Positions 1 through 11,465 of a stretch of DNA of 64,000 nucleotides are shown here, piece after piece. The notes under the pieces were generated by a model, which did no database searches, was not told the origin of the DNA, and saw nothing but the letters and a program-made list of their open reading frames with translations. Both the position numbers and the translations under genes were made by a program. How positions within the stretch are numbered: position 1 is the stretch's first letter; each line of letters begins with the position of its first letter. This DNA is from Hydractinia symbiolongicarpus (lineage: Eukaryota; Cnidaria; Hydrozoa; Anthoathecata; Hydractiniidae), in contig NC_079881.1 in assembly GCF_029227915.1 (NCBI RefSeq), positions 9,982,001 to 10,046,000 on the forward strand. Direction: 5' to 3'.

Positions 1-29
1 GCACGTGATAACCGCTACACTACGGAATC
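1..29 (-). tRNA. Partial tRNA-Val, 5' half, cut by window edge
   Basis: This is the 5' acceptor strand and D arm of a minus-strand Val gene whose anticodon and T arm lie outside the window. Spacing to the Val+ at 121 is the usual 91 nt. Confidence 0.85.
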
Positions 30-120
30 CAATGAATTTTGTAACCTATGACGAAGGAAAGCAATACAAGGCTAAAATAGCTAGAGAAAAAAGCAAAAAC
101 ATGTCGCTTGTTAGTTGCCA

Positions 121-646
121 GATTCCGTAGTGTAGTGGTTATCACGTGCGCTTTACACGCGCAAGGTCCCCGGTTCGAGCCCGGGCGGAATCATTGATGT
201 TTCCGCGAAGCTAACCTCGGAAGAGCCTCTGTAGGTTCCATGGTGTAATGGTTAGCACTCAGGACTCTGAATCCTGCGATCCGAGTTCAAGTCTCGGCGG
301 AACCTGTGCCGTTATTTGTGCCTCGGAAGCACCTATTGGGCGTTTGGAAGCAACGGTACTTCAAATATTTTAGTCATTTGCAAGAAGACATTGTAATAAC
401 AACGTTCTTCTGAAATGCATCGGATTAGGGCACAGTGCCTTGTTAGCGCAGTAGGCAGCGCGTCAGTCTCATAATCTGAAGGTCGTGAGTTCGATCCTCA
501 CACAGGACTAGGCTTTTAAAAGCCGCAGTGAATCAAATGTTTGACGCCTATTACAAAACTAGCAACTCAACAATGATTCCGCCCGGGCTCGAACCGGGGA
601 CCTTGCGCGTGTGAAGCGCACGGGATAACCGCTACACTACGGAATC
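121..646. tRNA. Unit 1: Val-TAC, Gln, Met, Val-CAC(-)
   Basis: Val+ 121-193; Gln 234-305; Met 437-509; Val- 574-646. Met ends GGACT: A71 faces C2 and the discriminator is T. Gln has C66 against A7. Val- has CACGGGATAAC in place of CACGTGATAAC. Confidence 0.88.
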
Positions 647-737
647 CAATGAATTTTGTAACCTATGACGAAGGAAAGCAATACAAGGCTAAAATAGCTA
701 GAGAAAAAAGCGAAAACATGTCGCTTGTTAGTTGCGA

Positions 738-1263
738 GATTCCGTAGTGTAGTGGTTATCACGTGCGCTTTACACGGGCAAGGTCCCCGGTTCGAGCCCG
801 GGCGGAATCATTGATATTTCCGCGAAGCGAACCTCGAAAGAGCCTCTGTAGGTTCCATGGTGTAATGGTTAGCACTCAGGACTCTGAATCCTGCCATCCG
901 AGTTCAAGTCTCGGTGGAACCTGTGCTGTTATTTGTGCCTCGGAAGCACCTATTGGAGGTTTGGAAGCAACGGCACTTCAAATATCTAAGTCATTTGCAA
1001 GAAGACATTGTAATAACAACGTTCTTCTGAAATGCATCGGATTAGGGCACAGTGCCTTGTTAGCGCAGTAGGCAGCGCGTCAGTCTCATAATCTGAAGGT
1101 TGTGAGTTCGATCCTCACACAGGGCAAGGCTTTTAAAAGCCGCAGTGAATCAAATGTTTGACGCCTATTACAAAACTAGCAACTCAACAATGATTCCGCC
1201 TGGGCTCGAACCGGGAACCTTGCGCGTGTGAAGCGCACGTGATAACCGCTACACTACGGAATC
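738..1263. tRNA. Unit 2: Val-TAC, Gln, Met, Val-CAC(-)
   Basis: Val+ 738-810; Gln 851-922; Met 1054-1126; Val- 1191-1263. Val+ has G40 opposite G30. The Gln T4 is lost (AATATCTAAG), so Val-Gln-Met read-through is possible. Confidence 0.88.
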
Positions 1264-1354
1264 CAATGAATTTTGGAACCTATGACGAAGGAAAGCAATA
1301 CAAGGCTAAAATAGCTAGAGAAAAAAGCAAAAACATGTCGCTTGTTAGTTGCCA

Positions 1355-1880
1355 GATTCCGTAGTGTAGTGGTTATCACGTGCGCTTAACACGCGCAAGG
1401 TCCCCGGTTCGAGCCCTGGCGGAATCATTGATGTTTCCGCGAAGCGAACCTCGGAAGAGCCTCTGTAGGTTCCATGGTGTAATGGTTAGCACTCAGGACC
1501 CTGAATCCAGCGATCCGAGTTCAAGTCTCGGTGGAACCTGTGCCGTTAGTTGTGCCTCGGAAGCACCTATTGGGCGTTTGGAAGCAACGGCACTTCAAAT
1601 ATTTTAGTCATTTGCAAAAAGACATTGTAATAACAACGTTCTTCTGAAATGCATCGGAATAGGGCACAGTGCCTTGTTAGCGCAGTAGGCAGCGCGTCAG
1701 TCTCATAATCTGAAGGTCGTGAGTTCGATCCTTACACAGGGCAAGGCTTTTAAAAGCCGCAGTGAATCAAATGTTTGACGCCTATTACAAAACTAGCAAC
1801 TCAACAATGATTCCGCCCGGGCTCGAACCGGGGACCTTGCGCGTGTGAAGCGCACGTGATAACCGCTACACTACGGAATC
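1355..1880. tRNA. Unit 3: Val-AAC, Gln, Met, Val-CAC(-)
   Basis: Val+ 1355-1427; Gln 1468-1539; Met 1671-1743; Val- 1808-1880. The Gln loop is CCCTGAA (T33 to C) with a 28/42 A-A mismatch, so this Gln copy is doubtful. It is the only Val-AAC in the first 15.9 kb. Confidence 0.85.
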
Positions 1881-1971
1881 CAATGAATTTTGTAACCTAT
1901 GACGAAGGAAAGCAATACAAGGCTAAAATAGCTAGAGAAAAAAGCAAAAACATGTCGCTTGTTAGTTGCCA

Positions 1972-2497
1972 GATTCCGTAGTGTAGTGGTTATCACGTGC
2001 GCTTTACACGCGCAAGGTCCCCGGTTCGAGCCCGGGCGGAATCATTGATGTTTCCGCGAAGCTAACCTCGGAAGAGCCTCTGTAGGTTCCATGGTGTAAT
2101 GGTTAGCACTCAGGACTCTGAATCCTGCGATCCGAGTTCAAGTCTCGGCGGAACCTGTGCCGTTATTTGTGCCTCGGAAGCACCTATTGGGCGTTTGGAA
2201 GCAACGGTACTTCAAATATTTTAGTCATTTGCAAGAAGACATTGTAATAACAACGTTCTTCTGAAATGCATCGGATTAGGGCACAGTGCCTTGTTAGCGC
2301 AGTAGGCAGCGCGTCAGTCTCATAATCTGAAGGTCGTGAGTTCGATCCTCACACAGGACTAGGCTTTTAAAAGCCGCAGTGAATCAAATGTTTGACGCCT
2401 ATTACAAAACTAGCAACTCAACAATGATTCCGCCCGGGCTCGAACCGGGGACCTTGCGCGTGTGAAGCGCACGTGATAACCGCTACACTACGGAATC
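1972..2497. tRNA. Unit 4: Val-TAC, Gln, Met, Val-CAC(-)
   Basis: Val+ 1972-2044; Gln 2085-2156; Met 2288-2360; Val- 2425-2497. It is a near copy of unit 1, with the same GGACT Met end. Confidence 0.88.
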
Positions 2498-2588
2498 CAA
2501 TGAATTTTGTAACCTATGACGAAGGAAAGCAATACAAGGCTAAAATAGCTAGAGAAAAAAGCAAAAACATGTCGCTTGTTAGTTGCGA

Positions 2589-3114
2589 GATTCCGTAGTG
2601 TAGTGGTTATCACGTGCGCTTTACACGGGCAAGGTCCCCGGTTCGAGCCCGGGCGGAATCATTGATATTTCCGCGAAGCGAACCTCGAAAGAGCCTCTGT
2701 AGGTTCCATGGTGTAATGGTTAGCACTCAGGACTCTGAATCCTGCGATCCGAGTTCAAGTCTCGGTGGAACCTGTGCTGTTATTTGTGCCTCGGAAGCAC
2801 CTATTGGAGGTTTGGAAGCAACGGCACTTCAAATATCTAAGTCATTTGCAAGAAGACATTGTAATAACAACGTTCTTCTGAAATGCATCGGATTAGGGCA
2901 CAGTGCCTTGTTAGCGCAGTAGGCAGCGCGTCAGTCTCATAATCTGAAGGTCGTGAGTTCGATCCTCACACAGGGCTAGGCTTTTAAAACCCGCAGTAAA
3001 TCAAATGTTTGACGCCTATTACAAAACTAGCAACTCAACAATGATTCCGCCCGGGCTCGAACCGGGGACCTTGCGCGTGTGAAGCGCACGTGATAACCGC
3101 TACACTAAATAATC
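2589..3114. tRNA. Unit 5: Val-TAC, Gln, Met, degenerate Val(-)
   Basis: Val+ 2589-2661 (G40 mismatch); Gln 2702-2773 (T4 lost after it); Met 2905-2977 (discriminator T); Val- 3042-3114 with a broken acceptor. Near copy of unit 2. Confidence 0.85.
3042..3114 (-). pseudogene. tRNA-Val (CAC) with broken acceptor stem
   Basis: The 5' acceptor strand reads GATTATT and cannot pair with CGGAATC at positions 5-7. The anticodon and B box are intact. The same lesion is shared by 5227, 11393 and 13577, so it was spread by duplication. Confidence 0.75.
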
Positions 3115-3205
3115 CAATGAATTTTGGAACCTATGACGAAGGAAAGCAATACAAGGCTAAAATAGCTAGAGAAAAAAGCCAAAACATGTCGCTTGTTAGT
3201 TGCCA

Positions 3206-3730
3206 GATGCCGTTGTGTAGTGGTTATCACGTGCGCCTTACACGCGCAAGGTCCCCGGTTCGAGCCCGGGCGGAATCATTGATGTTTCCGCGAAGCGAAC
3301 CTCGGAAGAGCCTCTGTAGGTTCCATGGTTTAATGGTTAGCACTCAGGACTCTGAATCCTGCGATCCGAGTTCAAGTCTCGGTGGAACCTGTGCCTTATT
3401 TGTGCCTCTGAAGCACCTATTGGGCGTTTGGAAGCAACGGCACTTCAAATATTTTAGTCATTTGCAAGAAGACATTGTAATAACAACGTTCTTCTGAAAT
3501 GCATCGGATTAGGGCACAGGGCCTTGTTAGCGCAGTAGGCAGCGCGTCAGTCTCATAATCTGAAGGTCGTGAGTTTGATCCTCACACAGGGCAAGGCTTT
3601 TAAAAGCCGTAGTGAATCAAATGCTTGACGCCTATTACAAAACTAGCAACTCAACAATGATTCCGCCCGAGCTCGAACCGGGGACCTTGCGCGTGTGAAG
3701 CGCACGTGATAACCGCTACACTACGTAATG
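3206..3730. tRNA. Unit 6: Val-TAC, Gln, Met, Val-CAC(-)
   Basis: Val+ 3206-3278 (acceptor GATGCCG, C32 loop CTTACAC); Gln 3319-3390 (D arm TGGTTTAATGG); Met 3521-3593; Val- 3658-3730. One base is deleted in the Gln trailer. Confidence 0.85.
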
Positions 3731-3821
3731 CAATGAATTTTGGAACCTATGACGAAGGAAAGCAATACAAGGCTAAAATAGCTAGAGAAAAAAGCAAAAA
3801 CATGTCGCTTGTTAGTTGCCA

Positions 3822-4346
3822 GATTCCGTAGTGTAGTGGTTATCACGTGCGCTTTACACGCGCAAGGTCCCCGGTTCGAGCCCGGCGGAATCATTGATGT
3901 TTCCGCGAAGCGAACTTCGGAAGAGCCTCTGTAGGTTCCATGGTGTAATGGTTAGCACTCAGGACTCTGAATCCTGCGATCCGAGTTCAAGTCTTGGTGG
4001 AACCTGTGCCGTTATTTGTGCCTCGGAAGCACCTATTGTTCGTTTGGAAGTAACGGCACTTCAAATATTTTAGTCATTTGCAAGAAGACATTGTAATAAC
4101 AACGTTCTTCTGAAATGCATCAGATTAGGGCACAGTGCCTTGTTAGCGCAGTAGGCAGCGCGTCAGTCTCATAATCTGAAGGTCGTGAGTTCGATCCTCA
4201 CACAGGGCTAGGCTTTTAAAAGCCGCTGTGAATCAAATGTTTGACGCCTATTACAAAACTAGCAACTCAACAATGATTCCGCCCGGGCTCGAACCGGGGA
4301 CCTTGCGCGTGTGAAGCGCACGTGATAACCGCTACACTACGGAATC
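3822..4346. tRNA. Unit 7: Val-TAC (72 nt), Gln, Met, Val-CAC(-)
   Basis: Val+ 3822-3893 lacks one base in the T-stem 3' strand (CCCGGCGG). Gln 3934-4005; Met 4137-4209; Val- 4274-4346. Confidence 0.83.
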
Positions 4347-4472
4347 CAATGAATTTTGTAACCTATGACGAAGGAAAGCAATACAAGGCTAAAATAGCTA
4401 GAGAAAAAAGCAAAAACATGTCGACATTGTAATAACAACGTTCTTCTGAAATGCATCGGATTAGGGCACAGT

Positions 4473-4682
4473 GCCTTGTTAGCGCAGTAGGCAGCGCGTC
4501 AGTCTCATAATCTGAAGGTCGTGAGTTCGATCCCCATACAGGGCAAAGCTTTTAAAAGCCGCAGTGAATCAAATGTTTGACGCCTATTACAAAACTAGCA
4601 ACTCAACAATGATTCCGCCCGAGCTCGAACCGCGGACCTTGCGCGTGTGAAGCGCACGTGATAACCGCTACACTACGTAATC
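4473..4682. tRNA. Unit 8 (truncated): Met, Val-CAC(-)
   Basis: Met 4473-4545; Val- 4610-4682. A deletion joins CATGTCG to ACATTG at about 4423, removing Val+, Gln and the Gln trailer. Confidence 0.88.
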
Positions 4683-4773
4683 CAATGAATTTTGGAACCT
4701 ATGACGAAGGGAAGCAATACAAGGCTAAATAAGCTAGAGAAAAAAGCAAAAACATGTCGCTTGTTAGTTGCCA

Positions 4774-5299
4774 GATTCCGTTGTGTAGTGGTTATCACGT
4801 GCGCTTTACACGCGCAAGGTCCCCGGTTCGAGCCCAGGCGGAATCATTGATGTTTCCGCGAAGCGAACCTCGAAAGAGCCTCTGTAGGTTCCATGGTGTA
4901 ATGGTTAGCACTCAGGACTCTGAATCCTGCGATCCGAGTTCAAGTCGCGGTGGAACCTGTGCTGTTATTTGTGCCTCGGAAGCACCTATTGGAGGTTTGG
5001 AAGCAACGGCACTTCAAATATCTAAGTCATTTGCAAGAAGACATTGTAATAACAACGTTCTTCTGAAATGCATCGCATTAGGGCACAGTGCCTTGTTAGC
5101 GCAGTAGGCAGCGCGTCAGTCTCATAATCTGAAGGTTGTGAGTTCGATCCTCACACAGGGCTAGGCTTTTAAAACCCGCAGTAAATCAAATGTTTGACGC
5201 CTATTACAAAAATAGCAACTCAACAATGATTCCGCCCGGGCTAGAACCGGGGATCTTGCGCGTGTGAAGCGCACGTGATAACCGCTACACTAAATAATC
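4774..5299. tRNA. Unit 9: Val-TAC, Gln, Met, degenerate Val(-)
   Basis: Val+ 4774-4846 (GATTCCGTTG start, CCCAGG T stem); Gln 4887-4958 (GTCGCGG T stem; T4 lost after it); Met 5090-5162; Val- 5227-5299 broken. Confidence 0.83.
5227..5299 (-). pseudogene. tRNA-Val (CAC) with broken acceptor and T-arm change
   Basis: It shares the GATTATT acceptor lesion of 3042. In addition GGCTAGAACC replaces GGCTCGAACC, which damages the B box. Confidence 0.75.
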
Positions 5300-5390
5300 C
5301 AATGAATTTTGGAACCTATGACGAAGGAAAGCAATACAAGGCTAAAATAGCTAGAGAAAAAAGCCAAAACATGTCGCTTGTTAGTTGCCA

Positions 5391-5915
5391 GATGCCGTTG
5401 TGTAGTGGTTATCACGTGCGCCTTACACGCGCAAGGTCCCCGGTTCGAGCCCGGGCGGAATCATTGATGTTTCCGCGAAGCGAACCTCGGAAGAGCCTCT
5501 GTAGGTTCCATGGTTTAATGGTTAGCACTCAGGACTCTGAATCCTGCGATCCGAGTTCAAGTCTCGGTGGAACCTGTGCCTTATTTGTGCCTCTGAAGCA
5601 CCTATTGGGCGTTTGGAAGCAACGGCACTTCAAATATTTTAGTCATTTGCAAGAAGACATTGTAATAACAACGTTCTTCTGAAATGCATCGGATTAGGGC
5701 ACAGGGCCTTGTTAGCGCAGTAGGCAGCGCGTCAGTCTCATAATCTGAAGGTCGTGAGTTTGATCCTCACACAGGGCAAGGCTTTTAAAAGCCGCAGTGA
5801 ATCAAATGCTTGACGCCTATTACAAAACTAGCAACTCAACAATGATTCCGCCCGAGCTCGAACCGGGGACCTTGCGCGTGTGAAGCGCACGTGATAACCG
5901 CTACACTACGTAATC
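5391..5915. tRNA. Unit 10: Val-TAC, Gln, Met, Val-CAC(-)
   Basis: Val+ 5391-5463 (GATGCCG); Gln 5504-5575; Met 5706-5778; Val- 5843-5915. Near copy of unit 6. Confidence 0.85.
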
Positions 5916-6006
5916 CAATGAATTTTGGAACCTATGACGAAGGAAAGCAATACAAGGCTAAAATAGCTAGAGAAAAAAGCAAAAACATGTCGCTTGTTAG
6001 TTGCCA

Positions 6007-6530
6007 GATTCCGTAGTGTAGTGGTTATCACGTGCGCTTTACATGCGCAAGGTCCCCGGTTCGAGCCCGGCGGAATCATTGATGTTTCCGCGAAGCGAAC
6101 TTCGGAAGAGCCTCTGTAGGTTCCACGGTGTAATGGTTAGCACTCAGGACTCTGAATCCTGCGATCCGAGTTCAAGTCTCGGTGGAACCTGTGCCTTATT
6201 TGTGCCTCTGAAGCACCTATTGGGCGTTTGGAAGCAACGGCACTTCAAATATTTTAGTCATTTGCAAGAAGACATTGTAATAACAACGTTCTTCTGAAAT
6301 GCATCGGATTAGGGCACAGGGCCTTGTTAGCGCAGTAGGCAGCGCGTCAGTCTCATAATCTGAAGGTCGTGAGTTTGATCCTCACACAGGGCAAGGCTTT
6401 TAAAAGCCGCAGTGAATCAAATGCTTGACGCCTATTACAAAACTAGCAACTCAACAATGATTCCGCCCGAGCTCGAACCGGGGACCTTGCGCGTGTGAAG
6501 CGCACGTGATAACCGCTACACTACGTAATC
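6007..6530. tRNA. Unit 11: Val-TAC (72 nt), Gln, Met, Val-CAC(-)
   Basis: Val+ 6007-6078 (T-stem deletion, T38); Gln 6119-6190; Met 6321-6393; Val- 6458-6530. It combines unit 7 (left) with unit 6 (right), a recombinant. Confidence 0.83.
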
Positions 6531-6621
6531 CAATGAATTTTGGAACCTATGACGAAGGAAAGCAATACAAGGCTAAAATAGCTAGAGAAAAAAGCAAAAA
6601 CATGTCGCTTGTTAGTTGCCA

Positions 6622-7146
6622 GATTCCGTAGTGTAGTGGTTATCACGTGCGTTTTACACGCGCAAGGTCCCCGGTTCGAGCCCGGCGGAATCATTGATGT
6701 TTCCGCGAAGCGAACTTCGGAAGAGCCTCTGTAGGTTCCACGGTGTAATGGTTAGCACTCAGGACTCTGAATCCTGCGATCCGAGTTCAAGTCTTGGTGG
6801 AACCTGTGCCGTTATTTGTGCCTCGGAAGCACCTATTGGGCGTTTGGAAGTAACGGCACTTCAAATATTTTAGTCATTTGCAAGAAGACATTGTAATAAC
6901 AACGTTCTTCTGAAATGCATCAGATTAGGGCACAGTGCCTTGTTAGCGCAGTAGGCAGCGCGTCAGTCTCATAATCTGAAGGTCGTGAGTTCGATCCTCA
7001 CACAGGGCTAGGCTTTTAAAAGCCGCTGTGAATCAAATGTTTGACGCCTATTACAAAACTAGCAACTCAACAATGATTCCGCCCGGGCTCGAACCGGGGA
7101 CCTTGCGCGTGTGAAGCGCACGTGATAACCGCTACACTACGGAATC
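6622..7146. tRNA. Unit 12: Val-TAC (72 nt), Gln, Met, Val-CAC(-)
   Basis: Val+ 6622-6693 (T31 gives a wobble with G39; T-stem deletion); Gln 6734-6805; Met 6937-7009; Val- 7074-7146. Confidence 0.83.
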
Positions 7147-7237
7147 CAATGAATTTTGTAACCTATGACGAAGGAAAGCAATACAAGGCTAAAATAGCTA
7201 GAGAAAAAAGCAAAAACATGTCGCTTGTTAGTTGCCA

Positions 7238-7763
7238 GATTCCGTTGTGTAGTGGTTATCACGTGCGCTTTACACGCGCAAGGTCCCCGGTTCGAGCCCA
7301 GGCGGAATCATTGATGTTTCCGCGAAGCGAACCTCGGAAGAGCCTCTGTAGGTTCCATGGTGTAATGGTTAGCACTCAGGACTCTGAATCCTGCGATCCG
7401 AGTTCAAGTCTCGGTGGAACCTGTGCCGTTATTTGTGCCTCGGAAGCACCTATTGGGCGTTTGGAAGCAACGGCACTTCAAATATTTTAGTCATTTGCAA
7501 GAAGACATTGTAATAACAACGTTCTTCTGAAATGCATCGGAGTAGGGCACAGTGCCTTGTTAGCGCAGTAGGCAGCACGTCAGTCTCATAATCTGAAGGT
7601 CGAGGGTTCGATCCTCACACAGGGCAAGGCTTTTAAAAGCCGCAGTGAGTCAAATGTTTGACGCCTATTACAAAACTAGCAACTCAACAATGATTCCGCC
7701 CGAGCTCGAACCGAGAACCTTGCGCGTGTAAAGCGCACGTGATATCCGCTACACTACGTAATC
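7238..7763. tRNA. Unit 13: Val-TAC, Gln, Met, Val-TAC(-)
   Basis: Val+ 7238-7310; Gln 7351-7422; Met 7554-7626; Val- 7691-7763. This is the only unit whose minus-strand Val reads TAC. Confidence 0.87.
7691..7763 (-). tRNA. tRNA-Val (TAC) on minus strand
   Basis: The minus-strand anticodon loop is TTTACAC instead of TTCACAC, a single C34-to-T change. The isotype is kept but the isoacceptor changes. The T stem also has GAGCTCG and CCGAGAACC changes shared with units 14-17. Confidence 0.85.
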
Positions 7764-7854
7764 CAATGAAGTTTGGAACCTATGACGAAGAAAAGCAATA
7801 CAAGGCTAAAATAGCTAGAGAAAAAAGCAAAAACATGTCGCTTGTTAGTTGCCA

Positions 7855-8380
7855 GATTCCGTAGTGTAGTGGATATCACGTGCTCTTTACACGCGCAAGG
7901 TCCCCGGTTCGAGCCCGGGCGGAATCATTGATGTTTCCGCGAAACGAACCTCGGAAGAGCCTCTGTAGGTTCCATGGTGTAATGGTTAGCACTCAGGACT
8001 CTGAATCTTGCGATCCGAGTTCAAGTCTCGGTGGAACCTGTGCCGTTATTTGTGCCTCGGAAGCACCTATTGGGCGTTTGGAAGCAACGGCACTTCAAAT
8101 ATTTTAGTCATTTGCAAGAAGACATTGTAATAACAACGCTCTTCTGAAATGCATCGGATTAGGGCACAGTGCCTTGTTAGCGCAGTAGGCAGCGCGTCAG
8201 TCTCATAATATGAAGGTCGTGAGTTTGATCCTCACACAGGGCAAGGCTTTTAAAAGCCGTAGTGAATCAAATGTTTGACGCCTATTACAAAACTAGCAAC
8301 TCAACAATGATTTCGCCCGAGCTCGAACCGAGAACCTTGCGCGTGTGAAGCGCACGTGATAACCGCTACACTACGTAATC
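7855..8380. tRNA. Unit 14: Val-TAC, Gln, Met, Val-CAC(-)
   Basis: Val+ 7855-7927 (T30 opposite C40); Gln 7968-8039; Met 8171-8243 (A40 opposite G30); Val- 8308-8380. Confidence 0.83.
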
Positions 8381-8471
8381 CAATGAATTTTGGAACCTAT
8401 GACGAAGGAAAGCAATACAAGGCTAAAATAGCTAGAGAAAAAAGCTAAAACATGTCGCTTGTTAGTTGCCA

Positions 8472-8997
8472 GATTCCGTAGTGTAGTGGTTATCACGTGC
8501 GCTTTACACGCGCAAGGTCCCCGGTTCGAGCCCGGGCGGAATCATTGATGTTTCCGCGAAGCGAACCTCGGAAGAGCCTCTGTAGGTTCCATGGTGTAAT
8601 GGTTAGCACTGAGGACTCTGAATCTTGCGATCCGAGTTCAAGTCTCGGTGGAACCTGTGCCGTTATTTGTTTCTCGGAAGCACCTATTGGGCGTTTGGAA
8701 GCAACGGCATTTCAAATATTTTAGTCATTTGCAAGAAGACATTGTAATAACAACGTTCTTCTGAAATGCATCGGATTAGGGCACAGTGCCTTGTTAGCGC
8801 AGTAGGCAGCACGTCAGTCTCATAATCTGAAGGTCGAGGGTTCGATCCTCACACAGGGCAAGGCTTTTAAAAGCCGCAGTGAGTCGAATGTTTGACGCCT
8901 ATTACAAAACTAGCACTTCAACAATGATTCCGCCCGAGCTCGAACCGAGAACCTTGCGCGTGTGAAGCGCACGTGATATCCGCTACACTACGTAATC
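8472..8997. tRNA. Unit 15: Val-TAC, Gln, Met, Val-CAC(-)
   Basis: Val+ 8472-8544; Gln 8585-8656 (G27 opposite G43); Met 8788-8860; Val- 8925-8997. The inner trailer hairpin is broken (TTTGTTTCTCGG). Confidence 0.86.
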
Positions 8998-9088
8998 CAA
9001 TGAATTTTGGAACCTATGACGAAGAAAAGCAATACAAGGCTAAAATAGCTAGAGAAAAAAGCAAAAACATGTCGCTTCTAGGTTGCCA

Positions 9089-9614
9089 GATTCCGTAGTG
9101 TAGTGGATTTCACGTGCGCTTTACACGCGCAAGGTCCCCGGTTCGAGCCCGGGCGGAATCATTGATGTTTCCGCGAAGCGAACCTCGGAAGAGCCTCTGT
9201 AGGTTCCATGGTGTAATGGTTAGCACTCAGGACTCTGAATCTTGCGATCCGAGTTCAAGTCTCGGTGGAACCTGTGCCGTTATTTGTGCCTCGGAAGCAC
9301 CTATTGGGCGTTTGGAAGCAACGGCACTTCAAATATTTTAGTCATTTGCAAGAAGACATTGTAATAACAACGTTCTTCTGAAATGCATCGGATTAGGGCA
9401 CAGTGCCTTGTTAGCGCAGTAGGCAGCACGTCAGTCTCATAATCTGAAGGTCGAGGGTTCGATCCTCACACAGGGCAAGGCTTTTAAAAGCCGCAGTGAG
9501 TCAAATGTTTGACGCCTATTACAAAACTAGCAACTCAACAATGATTCCGCCCGAGCTCGAACCGAGAACCTTGCGCGTGTGAAGCGCACGTGATATCCGC
9601 TACACTACGTAATC
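9089..9614. tRNA. Unit 16: Val-TAC, Gln, Met, Val-CAC(-)
   Basis: Val+ 9089-9161 (D loop TGGATTTCAC); Gln 9202-9273; Met 9405-9477 (AGCACGTC D stem); Val- 9542-9614. Confidence 0.86.
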
Positions 9615-9705
9615 CAATGAATTTTGGAACCTATGACGAAGAAAAGCAATACAAGGCTAAAATAGCTAGAGAAAAAAGCAAAAACATGTCGCTTGTTAGT
9701 TGCCA

Positions 9706-10231
9706 GATTCCGTAGTGTAGTGGATTTCACGTGCGCTTTACACGCGCAAGGTCCCCGGTTCGAGCCCGGGCGGAATCATTGATGTTTCCGCGAAGCGAAC
9801 CTCGGAAGAGCCTCTGTAGGTTCCATGGTGTAATGGTTAGCACTCAGGACTCTGAATCTTGCGATCCGAGTTCAAGTCTCGGTGGAACCTGTGCCGTTAG
9901 TTGTGCCTCGGAAGCACCTATTGGGCGTTTGGAAGCAACGGCACTTCAAATATTTTAGTCATTTGCAAAAAGACATTGTAATAACAACGTTCTTCTGAAA
10001 TGCATCGGAATAGGGAACAGTGCCTTGTTAGCGCAGTAGGCAGCGCGTCAGTCTCATAATCTGAAGGTCGTGAGTTCGATCCTTACACAGGGCAAGGCTT
10101 TTAAAAGCCGCAGTGAATCAAATGTTTGACGCCTATTACAAAACTAGCAACTCAACAATGATTCCGCCCGGGCTCGAACCGGGGACCTTGCGCGTGTGAA
10201 GCGCACGTGATAACCGCTACACTACGGAATC
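9706..10231. tRNA. Unit 17: Val-TAC, Gln, Met, Val-CAC(-)
   Basis: Val+ 9706-9778; Gln 9819-9890; Met 10022-10094; Val- 10159-10231. The right half resembles unit 3, so the unit 3 to 10 block begins to repeat here. Confidence 0.88.
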
Positions 10232-10322
10232 CAATGAATTTTGTAACCTATGACGAAGGAAAGCAATACAAGGCTAAAATAGCTAGAGAAAAAAGCAAAA
10301 ACATGTCGCTTGTTAGTTGCCA

Positions 10323-10848
10323 GATTCCGTAGTGTAGTGGTTATCACGTGCGCTTTACACGCGCAAGGTCCCCGGTTCGAGCCCGGGCGGAATCATTGAT
10401 GTTTCCGCGAAGCTAACCTCGGAAGAGCCTCTGTAGGTTCCATGGTGTAATGGTTAGCACTCAGGACTCTGAATCCTGCGATCCGAGTTCAAGTCTCGGT
10501 GGAACCTGTGCCGTTATTTGTGCCTCGGAAGCACCTATTGGGCGTTTGGAAGCAACGGTACTTCAAATATTTTAGTCATTTGCAAGAAGACATTGTAATA
10601 ACAACGTTCTTCTGAAATGCATCGGATTAGGGCACAGTGCCTTGTTAGCGCAGTAGGCAGCGCGTCAGTCTCATAATCTGAAGGTCGTGAGTTCGATCCT
10701 CACACAGGACTAGGCTTTTAAAAGCCGCAGTAAATCAAATGTTTGACGCCTATTACAAAACTAGCAACTCAACAATGATTCCGCCCGGGCTCGAACCGGG
10801 GACCTTGCGCGTGTGAAGCGCACGTGATAACCGCTACACTACGGAATC
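10323..10848. tRNA. Unit 18: Val-TAC, Gln, Met, Val-CAC(-)
   Basis: Val+ 10323-10395; Gln 10436-10507; Met 10639-10711 (GGACT end); Val- 10776-10848. Copy of unit 4, 8,351 bp away. Confidence 0.88.
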
Positions 10849-10939
10849 CAATGAATTTTGTAACCTATGACGAAGGAAAGCAATACAAGGCTAAAATAGC
10901 TAGAGAAAAAAGCAAAAACATGTCGCTTGTTAGTTGCGA

Positions 10940-11465
10940 GATTCCGTAGTGTAGTGGTTATCACGTGCGCTTTACACGCGCAAGGTCCCCGGTTTGAGCC
11001 CGGGCGGAATCATTGATATTTCCGCGAAGCGAACCTCGAAAGAGCCTCTGTAGGTTCCACGGTGTAATGGTTAGCACTCAGGACTCTGAATCCTGCGATC
11101 CGAGTTCAAGTCTCGGTGGAGCCTGTGCTGTTATTTGTGCCTCGGAAGCACCTATTGGAGGTTTGGAAGCAACGGCACTTCAAATATCTAAGTCATTTGC
11201 AAGAAGACATTGTAATAACAACGTTCTTCTGAAATGCATCGGATTAGGGCACAGTGCCTTGTTAGCGCAGTAGGCAGCGCGTCAGTCTCATAATCTGAAG
11301 GTCGTGAGTTCGATCCTCACACAGGGCTAGGCTTTTAAAACCCGCAGTAAATCAAATGTTTGACGCCTATTACAAAACTAGCAACTCAACAATGATTCCG
11401 CCCGGGCTCGAACCGGGGACCTTGCGCGTGTGAAGCGCACGTGATAACCGCTACACTAAATAATC
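10940..11465. tRNA. Unit 19: Val-TAC, Gln, Met, degenerate Val(-)
   Basis: Val+ 10940-11012 (B box GGTTTGAGCC); Gln 11053-11124 (GGAGCCT end; T4 lost after it); Met 11256-11328; Val- 11393-11465 broken. Confidence 0.83.
11393..11465 (-). pseudogene. tRNA-Val (CAC) with broken acceptor stem
   Basis: GATTATT acceptor, as at 3042; this is the duplicate of that locus. Confidence 0.75.

Larger units (their letters stand above)
1972..5915. repeat. Duplicated block A (units 4-10), sister at 10323-14265
   Basis: Units 4-10 match units 18-24 gene by gene, including the truncated unit and the GATTATT lesions. The offset is 8,351 bp, or 8,350 bp after one indel. Confidence 0.85.
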
